From: Bathymodiolus brooksi | Taxonomy: Eukaryota > Mollusca > Bivalvia > Mytilida > Modiolidae | DNA length: 64,000 bases | Direction of reading: 5' to 3' | Assembly (NCBI GenBank): GCA_963680875.1 | Contig: OY804579.1 | Location: 38,710,397 to 38,774,396, forward strand | Part shown: positions 37,401-49,400 of the stretch, one piece after another | Layout of the letters: each line of letters starts with the position of its first letter | Numbering within the stretch: the stretch's first letter is position 1 | Program-made: the position numbers and the translations under genes | Notes under the pieces: generated by a model | The model's input: only the letters and a program-made list of their open reading frames with translations | Database searches by the model: none | What the model was told of the DNA's origin: nothing

Positions 37401-40400
37401 ACGGGGCAAATGTACAGTTATTTGATACTTAATTGAATTGTTTAAAGAAAGGTGATCAAATATGCTAATTGAAGGGTGTTATAATTTAATAAAGAAATGT
37501 TTATACAACACTCCGAAGTGTGTCACCGTTAGTGCATGGTTTTTGAAGTAAATTTTATAACCGGAACTTGTTAAAATCTTTTCACAAATAAACATTTCTG
37601 TCGTTTTTACACATGCATTCAAAACAAATCATTCACAAACATTTTCATGTAGATTACAACCCATTAAAAGGTATGCTAATACTTATTTCGTCATTAAAAT
37701 TGTCAACTGTCCCCTATGCAGCTGGTCTGGAAAGTCGAGGTCACTGAATAGGGGACTTAACATTACAGATTTTCTGAAGGGTCTCCTAAACAGGGGACTT
37801 AACATTACAGATTTTCTGAAGGGTCTCCTGAACAGAAGACTTAACATTACAGATTTTCTATAGGGTCTCCTGAAGAGGGAACTTAGCATTACAGATTTTC
37901 TGTATGGTCTCCTGAAGAGGGAACTTAGCATTACAGATTTTCTGTATGGTCTCCTGAATAGGGGACTTAGCATTACAGATTTTCTGTATGGTCTCCTGAA
38001 GAGGGAACTTAGCATTACAGATTTTCTGTATGGTCTCCTGAATAGGGGACTTAGCATTACAGATTTTCTGACTATTTACAGTGTATACTAGATCTCACCT
38101 GCTAAACCTGTTGTATAAACTCTACTTGTAAGAAATCCCCCACATCTTTCTTTAGGATTTCCTGGACATGGTGAATTGCATGCTGTTTCTTGTTCTTTAC
38201 CATATACACCAAATCTATCTCCACAAAAACATTCTTTACTGTACTGTAATCCAGCGTATAAATAACCTAATAAGTCAAGAACATATATAAATAGCTAGCA
38301 TTAAACTGAATCACTGAGATTCGAAATGAAATATCATTTTTATTTCAGCTTCGAAATAAGACAAGGGGTTGTGGTGGTCGTGATCATATGGAAGACTTTT
38401 TGGTAGTTGAATTTACAACTACCTGCGCAATCAGTGCCTATCACCGATAAAGTTGTGAATTCTAATCCCACTCATGCTGAGGTGTACTTGATACAACATT
38501 ATGTGATAGGAACATATTTAAGATGTGCAATGGACTTTTTAGGATGATAATCTTTTTTTTTACAGAAATTATGTCTTTTTAGGTTTTAACCATTTTTGAA
38601 CAAGGGTCGCCGTGGTCATGATCATATGATAGTTGGATTTACAAATACCTGTGGCTATCACCACTAATGTTATGAGTTCGAACTCCGTTCATGGCGAGGT
38701 GTTCGTGAAGAAACAACATTATGTGATAAAGTTTGTCAGTGACTTGCGACAGGTCGGTGGTTTTCTATGGGTACTCTTGTTTCATCTAGCAATAAAACTG
38801 ACCACATCGATATAACTGAAATATTGTTGAACTCAACTATAGTGGTGATAGGCACTGATTGTACAGGTAGTTGTTAATCCAACTACCATATGATCACGAC
38901 CATGGCAGCCCTTGTTCAAAAATGGTTAATTTCAAATAGTTACAATTTCTGTAAAAAAAAAAAGATTATCATCATTAAAAAGTCCATTGAACATCTTAAA
39001 TGTGTACCTAACAACTGTGTATAGGTTTGAAATTATTTGGTTGTAAACTATAAGTAGGGTTGACTATGCAAAATAAATACTGTCAACAGGCAGCTGAAAG
39101 TGAAAAAAGTTTAAATATCCATAATTTCTTCAAAACTATTATCATCTTCAGCACAAAGCTACACGCATATCTCCAATATCTCTCCAACAACTGTGTATAG
39201 TTTTGAAATCATTTGGTTTTAAACCGTGTTGATTTGACAAAAAAGCTACCATTTTCCTCACACAGATGCCTGCCCATCTGTCATTACCCCATACTAGTAT
39301 ATAACCCAATTTGCATGGGAAAAGACTTCATAAGTTGGTAAAACTTGTGTCCTATTCCTTTTGTTAATTTAACAAATAAAATCATCATAAACCCAATTTG
39401 CAATGAATTTGTTTTTGTACACGCAACCCAGACATATATCATTATTAGCACTTTAGATTTAGCTGCATATGTATTGATCAGTATGCTCTAAAATGTGATG
39501 TAATGATATAGCTGAAATACTGCTAAAGTTGGCATTAAACACCAATCAATCAATGAAGACTGTAGCTTTTGTGTATTTATGTTCAACTGTATCAGTATAT
39601 TGTCTATATAAAGGAGAAGATGTTCTAAGTTGAAAAACTTGTATCTGATCCTATTGTCATGTTTTTGGACAATAAAATAATTATGTTTAAACTAATCAAT
39701 CAATCAATCAATCTCAAATGTGTTCAGATGTTAAATTACCTCTATTTGTACAGTATTTAATACAGTTACTGGGATTGTTTGTATCAGGAAATTCTTTACC
39801 ATGAATCAAATCTCTGTTTTCTAAGTTATCTTTGAAGCATCCATAGTAAAATCCAGAGGAATGATTACCTGTATAAAAACAGTGATAAAATTTTTATTAG
39901 ATTTTATGTAGCAGACCTCTCATAACAGATCAAAAATATTATGATATTAAAATGTGATGATTTCCGTATTGGCCTAGTTATTAATTAGTTCAAGGGTATC
40001 TGTATTGGTCTGATGACAATACATTTATTAATTAACCATAAATATTATAATCCCTTCGCTTCAAAGATTTCAACATTTTAATAAATTCACAACAATAACG
40101 GCTTTGAATTTTTTAGCATGAACAATGATTTTTCAATGACTTTCTGGTTCATTACATTTACTTTTGAGATGAAACAATTTCATTTGTTTATTTTCTTTCG
40201 CCTCCTTTCCATTTCGTCTTATCAGACAACAGTGACAGAGCATCTCTATTTTATCGTTGATATGTATATGAAAATTTAGAGAGAATCTGGAACAACAATA
40301 TTGGCTGGATCAAAGTCGGCCAATATGAGAAAAAAATCTGTATTGGCCGATTTTTTTGCGTATTGGCTGAGTTGTACTATCTGTATCACAAAAGCAGTTT

Positions 40401-43400
40401 TCATCTTATTTATGTAAATATAACAGTAGTTAATTAATAATAGATTTTACATAACAGACCTTACATAGCAGACCAGTAATATCCGACCAGTAAATCAGAC
40501 CTTACATAACAGATCAGTAATATCAGACCTTATGTACTAGACCAGTAATATCAGATCTTACATAACAGACCAGTAATATCCGACCTCTCATAACAGATCA
40601 GTAATATTAGATTTTACTTAGCAGACCAGTAATATCAGACTTTACATAACAGATCAGTAATATCAGACCTTACATAACAGATCAGTAATAGCAGACCTTA
40701 CATACCATATCAGTAACATCAGACCTTACATAACAGATCAGTAATAGCAGGCCTTACATACCATATCAGTAATATGATTCAGACCTTGTTAATTAACTCT
40801 ATGTTATTGTTGTCAATACAACCTAAACTGTCTTTACAATATAAAATCATAAACTCTGCCAATATAAAAAAACTAAGGCAATATCGATATTGGCTTAGTT
40901 TTTCCGATATTGGCTTAGTTTTTTATATTGGCCGAGTTTATGATTTCATAAATACCCATTATAAGATAAAATTTTATGGTTAATTAATAAATATATCAAT
41001 TTTATAAATACCCATTAAGATAAAATTTTGTGGTTAATTAATAAATATATCATTACGTGATGATTTCCGTATTGGCCTTTGGCTTCACCTCAGGCCAATA
41101 CAGTGGCCTTTGGCTACACCTCAGGCCAATACAGTGGCCTTTGGCTTCGCCTCAGGCCAATACAGCTACCATCGGAATAATAACTAGGCCAATACGGAAA
41201 TCATCACGTAATAATAGGTAATTACATAACAGATCAGTAATAGCAGACCTTACATACCATATCAGTAATATCAGACCTTATGTACCAGACCAGTAATATC
41301 AGACCTTACATAACAGATCAGTACTGTCAGACCTTACATACCATATCAGTATTACCAGACCTTATGTACCAGACCAGTAATATCAGACCTTACATAATAG
41401 ACCTTAGATAACAGATCAGTAATATCAGATCTTTTAAAACAGACCAGTAATATCAGACATTACATACACCAGACCAGTAATAATAGATCTTGGATAACAG
41501 ACCAGTATTATCAGACCTTACATAACAGACCAGTAATATCAGACCTTATAAAACAGACCAGTAATATCAGACCTTATAAAACAGACCAGTAATATCAGAC
41601 ATTTCATAACAGACCAGTTATATCAGACATTACATACACCAGACCAGTAATATCAGACCTTATATAACACACCTGTTATATCAGACCTTATAAAACAGAT
41701 CACTAATTATCATCAGACATTATATATGCCAGACCAGTAATATTAGATCTTAGATAACAGACCAGTAATATCAAACCTTATAAAACAGACCAGTAATATC
41801 AGACCTTATAAAACAGACCAGTAATATCAGACCTTATAAAACAGACCAGTAATATCAGACCTTATAAAACAGACCAGTAATATCAGAACTTATAAAACAG
41901 ACCAGTAATATCAGACCTTATATAACACACCAGTAATATCAGACCTTATAAAACAGACCAGTAATATCAGATATTACATACACCAGATAAGTAATATCAG
42001 ACCTTATAAAACAGACCAGTAATATCAGACCTTATATAACACACCAGTAATATCAGACTTTATAAAACAGACCAGTAATATCAGACCTTATAAAACAGAC
42101 CAGTAATATCAAACCTTATAAAACAGACCAGTAATATCAGACATTACACACACCAGACCAGTAATATTAGACCTTATAAAACAGACCAGTAATATCAGAC
42201 CTTATAAAACAGACCAGTAATAACAGTCCTTATAAAACAGACCAGTAATATCAGATATTACACACACCAGACCAGTAATATTAGACCTTATAAAACAGAC
42301 CAGTAATATCAGTCCTTATAAAACAGACCAGTAATATCAGACCTTTTAAAACAGACCTTACATAACAGAAACTAATCATCATCTATGTACGACAACACTA
42401 AGAACCCCCAAAAAACAGAAAAACTCTGCCCATAGTCATTAGAAACTAACAATCAACTGATTATAACCCAATATCAGTATGCATCAGCAAAAATTAGGGC
42501 ACAGAAACGAAAACACTAACAACCCCAATCCACAACAACATAAATTAGAACCCAAAAACAAATTAATACTGGAATTTACTCAAATCAAATAGAGTGAAAC
42601 CTGTCTAAACCAAACTTTAAACAAAGTCCCAATGTAGCAGTAGTTACTCTTTGTTAATTTAACCTGTATAAACTGACCACCTGTCTATTCCAAACACAAT
42701 CTTAGTCACAAGGAGGTTCGATTTAGACAGGTTTCACTGTTTCACTCTTATAAATTAAATACCTTTAATTGGACAATAATTTGGTAATTTTGTTGGAAAC
42801 AGCTTTCCATCTAATGACAAACAAGTAACATCAGCAATTTCTTGTTTACAATTTATAGTTTTAGCACGGCTGATAGCTGATATGGCTTCCTTTATACTTA
42901 TATGACACTTTGGTTGAAGTTTAGACTGCAGTATGCTCTCTGGTGGGTCTGGACCATTAGTCTTATTCCTATCTCTTGGTTTATCAATAGGCAGAATAGA
43001 CTGAAATGAAAAAATGAAAGGTAAGTTAGTAAGATCAAGAGCTCAATGGGTAGATAAAGGAGAAAAGCCAACAAAATATTTTTGTGGGCTAGAGTCTAAA
43101 AATTATACCAGTAAGATAATTCCAAAAGTTGAAAAAGATAATGGGGAAATTGTTACAGATCAGAAGGAGATATTAAAAGAAGTACAATATTTTTATGAAA
43201 ATTTGTACAAAAATAAAGATGAAGATAAGGGTTGTAGTCTTAAAGATATAGTGGAGGGTTTGAAGGGGGCAAGTATAAGAAAACTCACAGAAGAAGAAAA
43301 AGATAATTTAGAAGGGGAAATTGGGAGCTTTGAAGCTGGGGAAATTTTGAAAAAGATGAAAAATAACAAAAGTCCTGGATCAGATGGGTTTACATCAGAG

Positions 43401-46400
43401 TTTTTAAAGTTTTTTTGGAAAGGTCTGAAAGTTTTTGTTATTGGTTCTTTAAATTATGGGTATAGTTTAGGAAGTTTATCTGTTACACAAAAACAAGGTA
43501 TAATCACATGTTTACCAAAGGGAGACAATCAAGACATTTTCTAAAAAATTGGCGGCCTATCTCATTGTTGAATACAGTATATAAGATAGGGTCTGGGGTG
43601 ATAGCAAATAGAATTAAAAAAGTTTTCCCCACATTAATTAATAATGATCCGACTGGTTTTATTGCAGGTAGGTACATAGGGGAAAATATTAGGCTTTTGT
43701 TTGATATAATGGAATATGCAGAGGAGAATGATATACCTGGTTTATTTTTGTTAATAGATTTTGAGATGGCTTCATGGAACTTTCTTAATAACATTTTAAA
43801 ATTTTTCAATTTTGGGGAATCTATTCAAAAATGGGTTAAAACGTTTTATAGCAACATTAAATCTGCAGTCAATCAGGGAGGGAATTTATCTGAGTTTTTT
43901 CGTATAGAGAGAGGCTGTAGGCAAGGGGATCCGTTGTCCCCTTATTTATTCATACTATGTGCTGAAATAATCGCTATAAAAATAAGAGAAAACCCTAAAA
44001 TAAAAGGAATCAAAGTCTTGCACTCAGAACATGAAATTTCTCAATTCGCTGATGATACATCAGTAATTTTGGATGGATCAGAAGAATCATTAAATGAAAC
44101 ACTTTTGGAATTGGAATGGTTCAAAAAGATATCGGGCCTTAAAATAAATTTTTCAAAAACACAAGTTATTTGGATAGGAAGCAAAAAATACAGCAGTGAT
44201 AGACTATGTGAAAACTGGAATCTCTCCTGGGGAAAAACTACGTTTACTGTTCTGGGAATAAATTTCGATGTTGATATTTCTAAAATTACAAAAATCAATT
44301 ATGAAAAATATTTAAAAAAAATGAAAGGACTCTTTAAACAGTGGAACAAAACAAATTTAACTCCTATAGGTAAGATTACTGTGGTTAAATCACTAATTCT
44401 ACCAATACTTAACCATCTTTTTATTGCACTTCCAAACCCTTGTATAGAAATTATTAAAGATATTGAAGATATGTTATATACATTTATTTGGAAATCATCT
44501 GTTAATAGAGTGAAAAAGGATATCATGCAAAAGGAGTATCAAGAGGGGGGACTTAAGATGATTAATATACATTCTTTTATTTTGGCTTTGAAGTCCACAT
44601 GGATCAGGAGACTCTTTTTCAACAATGGTAAATGGCAGAATATTTTTATGTCATCAATTGATATAAATAAACTATCATGTGGTGGTAGTGGATATATAGA
44701 ACAAGTAATAGAAAGTGTAAAAAATCAATTTTGGAAGGATGTATTATAAGCTTGGAAATCTGTTATTGAAAAAGACAAAAACAAAGATTGGACAAACTTT
44801 CTTGCCAATACAGTTTGGTTAAATAAACAAGTAAAAATTGACAAAAGAACTATCTTTTATCCAGAGTGGTTCAACAGGGGTGTAAAGTTTGTTAACGATT
44901 TTGTCAATGATGATGGTTCTTTTCTGACTTTAGATCAGTTTTCAAACAAATTTGGATTTTGTGTAAATTTTTTGCAATATAATGGGGTTATTAGTTCTTT
45001 ACGACAAATGCTAAAATTATATCCATATGGAGACAAATCATCTAATTTACAGACTCCTTTTGTCCCATCATCTCTACAAAATATTCTTCGAAGTTCTAAA
45101 GGTTCAAAAGATATGTACACAATTCTAAATAAAAACAGTAGTTTTCCTACAGCTCAAAGAAAATGGAATACAGTTTTCGATATTAATTCAAATGAGTGGA
45201 AACAAATTTATATGCTCCCTTTTAAAGCTACAGCATGTACAAAATTACATTGGTTTCAATTTAGAATAAACCACAATATTCTGGCTACTAATTATTTCCT
45301 GAAAAAAATTAAAATTATTGATGATGCAAATTGTAATTTTTGCCAAAAGGAAAATGAAACCATTGAACACATTTTTGGGGGTTGTGAAAATGTACAAAAT
45401 CTTCTAGGGCAAGTAAATTCTTGGTTCGATGACAAAGACATTAACCAAACATTTTTAAAGAAGACTCTAATTTTTGGGGATGTTGATAAAGTACATAAAG
45501 ATGATGTATACAATTCCATTTTACTAAACATAAAATACTATATATATACAAACAGATGTCTGAAGAAAAAATTATCCATTCATTCGCTTAAAGCCTGTTT
45601 GATAAATTTATATAAAACTGAAAAAATTATTGCTGTCCGAAATCAAAGAATTGCAGAATTTCAATTACATTGGAGTACTTTTGAAAAACTGTTTGAGGAT
45701 TGTTGACATAGTTTTTATTCTTATGTAAATTCCCTTTCCATAGAGATTCCACTAAATACTAACTGATATAGTCTATCTAAATATACTTTTCTTGTTTATA
45801 TTTACTATACTATAGTATACTTTATAGTATACTCATTACGGGATAATTAAAACAATATGAATGTTTGATCCATCCAAATAATACTTTTGTATATCTGGTA
45901 CAGTGTTATAGTCCAATTGATTGTTTGCACCAGGCCAGACCATAAAATTGTACATATAAATGCCAATATATAGTACAATCTCATCTTCTCAATGTCTTTT
46001 CTTTTCTTTTTTTCTCTTTTTAAAAATACACTAAAATTCTTATCTACTTTTTTTCCTAATTATACAAAAAAAATATTTATCACATATATCAATAGTAAAC
46101 AATTTTAAACTCTGCAAAATACCCCTTTTCTCATCTTTTATATTCTAAAAAAAAAAAAAAACCTCCACTGCAATATACATATGATTATATATTGGAAAAG
46201 ATTGTAAGAAGATTTAATTGTACTTTACTATATAGATTGTATGATGTTGTATATGTTATTATATTATTGTACTCTATTCTGTATTGATGTATTTTGCAGT
46301 TGAGAAAAAAAAAAAAAATAAAAAAAAAAAAAGAATAGACTGAAACGAAATATAACTCAATTATTTAATGGTGACATATTATGTGAATGATGTCAGGTGG

Positions 46401-49400
46401 CACATTATGTCATTCATGATATATATACGTATGCATCAATTCATGTAGATCAAATATGGTTAAACCACACTGTACTGTTACAGAGAAACATACCCAATCA
46501 AGACAACTTGATGCATATTCAATAAATAGCTGTTTTATTGGTGGAGGAAACAAGAGTACCTGGAGAAAACAGCAAGTCACTGACAATTTTATCACACAAT
46601 ATTGCAATGGGTACACCTCGTCATGAGCAGGATTCGAACTCACAACGTTAGTAGTGATAGACACTGATTGCACAGGTAGTTGTAAATCTAACTACCATAC
46701 AATCACGACCATGACGGCCTCTTGTCAAGATCAGGTGACAAGTGCTTGAATGCAATGACAGGCATATCAAAAGATCCATATGTTGTGGCTCTGACCAGCA
46801 TTTGTCAATTGATTTCCAGTCGACCTGCTAATCAATAAAACCAACAATTGTTTATCCATTGAAGAAAATCAATATGATGATAATTATTCAATAAATTATG
46901 TGGAGCTTGTAGAGTGGAGGTTATGGTGTTTAATGCCACTTTCAACAATATTCTGGTTATACCGTGGCTGTCAATTTTATTAGTGGAGGAAACCAGAGTG
47001 CCCGGAGACTATCACAGGCCTGACGCAGTCAATGCAAACTTTACCACATAATGCTGTATCAAGTACACCTCACCATGAGCAAGATTCAAACTCACAACTT
47101 TATTGGTGATAGGTACTGATTGCACAGGTACAAATGTATTTGTAAGTCAAACTACCATACAATCACGACCACAACTGCCCCTGGAGCATGTAGAGACACA
47201 AAGCTGGTACCCAATAGGAATGCCGGCTGTTGAAAACATGTTCACCAAACACAATTTATAAAATGCTGCCTATCAAAAATGAAGAATTTTGATGATGTCA
47301 GTTTTAAGAGAACTTTTGATTTGAATCAGATTTTTTTTAAATATAATGTTTGTCCATTTTTGTACCACTACCTACATTTGCAGTTCTTTATAATGAAACT
47401 TAAGTTGAACTATACTCTAGATCTGCATCACATGAACCAATTTTCCCAAATATGATACATAATTGTACTTATTTTTCATATATACCCATTCCTTACCCTT
47501 TCAGATATAAAATCTAATAATATACTCCATCCTAAGGTAAATGGTCCATGTTTCATATTCTCACTTGACAATTGAATGAATATGGCCCTGACTTTCCCTA
47601 CAGAGATTTTGCATTACATGGGTGCCATCTTTGTTTCTATAATAATATGACCCCTTAGTTGTTGACCTCACTTGTTAATTTTGCCTCTACCTTTTTAATA
47701 ACAACTTTCTGTTTATATTTAAGCATATCAAAGGTTTTTTTGTGACTTTAATATTTAAATTGTCTTTCGTGGTGTTCTTATGTTTTGTCTTTATTCTACC
47801 TACTAGTTGACACACAAATAGAACCCCTAGATCAATGTACATGTATAATATATGCCCGATTCAGTCTTTCAGATGTACTTTAATTTGACGCAACATGGCA
47901 AGTAGTTTTCATTACCCGAATCCTTTGTGCTGACCAAAGGGGCTTGTTAGTCGAGGGATAAAAATAATTTGTAACATGTTCCTGTGAGCCGACTTCTGGA
48001 AGGGTGCACCCAGAAACTACAGAGTATAATCACAGGCACTAGACGTTGTGTCAATATGAATATAGCATAAGCAATGGGCAGAAAATAGTGTCCAATATAT
48101 ATAATAATAACAAGGCTTCCAATGCCAAAATCGATCAAAATGTAAACAAAGCGGTTTATTTTTTTGCACGCTTTTTTTTTTGGCAATGGCTCCTTCCGCC
48201 CATGGAAGTCAGTAAACTTCAGCATCCAACAAAAAGTTCTCTGTGATGCTCTGATGATGGATTAATTCCCGTAAAAAGTCAGGTGGAAGTATATTTAGGT
48301 AGTATGGAATCGAAGCATACCACGAGATTTACACGAAAAAAGCGTGCAAAAAAATAAACCGCTTTGTTTACATTTTGACCGATTTTCGGGGTGATTGTAA
48401 AACAAGAAACGAAACAGAAACGAAACGAAACAAGCAGAAACAAAACGAGACACAACAGAAACAAAACAAGATAAAGCAGAAATGAAACGAGACACAACAG
48501 AAACGAAACGAAACCAAAAAAATCATCAATAAATAAAAAAACGAAACAAACATTAACGAAACGATTTTTTTTACATGAGACAACAAAAGTAGTAGCAAAA
48601 TTGTATTCGTATTATCTGTTTTTTTATTTACCAGTTCTAGACTATGTTGTTTTTTTCCAAGACATTTCAAGACTATCAAGTCAACCCCTAGTGGTAGAGC
48701 ATAGATATCGATATCGTGTTAAAAGAAATTTTCAGTGATAAAAAACAGATGCGAATTCAAGGCCCCTCCCACCTTTTGATGAAAAACCTTTATAATTTTC
48801 GGGAATTTGGGAAAATTTTGTGCAGCCACCTCCCCTCCTATGTACCTAGTATTCTTTTCAGATTTTCAGAAAATATATCTCCATTTCCGTACACGGTTTT
48901 GCCGCCTGAGATTTGTAATATGATTTTTTTTAAATCCTGAATTCCACAAATTTATCACTGTTGAGATGGATGAAGACGAGGAAGGGGCTTACATTTTTAC
49001 AGTGTGTAAGTGTTAGCGTCGATTTTTTTTTTATTCGTTACTATGTTCAGCCATGTTTGTCAAAAAATCCTAAGTACACATTTTATACCATAAAGAGCTC
49101 GCTGACACTCACATATAAATAATAAGTGTAAACAAGTGTTTTATAATTCAGTTTGAGTATATAGTATATATACTTGCCATGCAAACCATAGGGAAATTTT
49201 TACTACATATTTGACATCTGAGTGTCAAAATTTTCAAAATTATATGCATATGCATCTGCATCTTAAATAATGAAGACCCAACTATACTCAGATATCTTTG
49301 TCAATATCATTTATCAACAACTATTTGATTAAATGGAATTGGAGATCTGCAAACTGGATGACCTGCATTGAGCATGAGAAAGAAAATATTCTTTTTGGCA

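Larger units (their letters stand above)
39895..42365. repeat. 27-28-bp minisatellite in XYLT intron 2, interrupted twice
   Basis: Dozens of units of CAGACCAGTAATATCAGACC with a variable TTATAAAA or TTACATAA link: a few at 39895-39935, then 40441-40790 and about 41220-42365. Units differ by one to several bases, so the array is older than the 50-bp and 82-bp arrays. The interruptions are palindromic elements. Confidence 0.92.

Noticed and set aside
40441..42365. CRISPR-like repeat-spacer pattern
   Set aside because: The links between CAGTAATATCAGACC motifs are themselves the same short sequence with variants, so this is a minisatellite.
47947..48225. Minus-strand ORF with hydrophobic segments
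   Set aside because: Most of it is the 68-bp inverted repeat and flanking AT-rich intron; no homologue recognised and the same hydrophobic reading occurs at the other repeat copy.
48279..48679. Minus-strand ORFs rich in Phe, Cys and Ser
   Set aside because: They arise from the GAAAC-type simple repeat read on the opposite strand.
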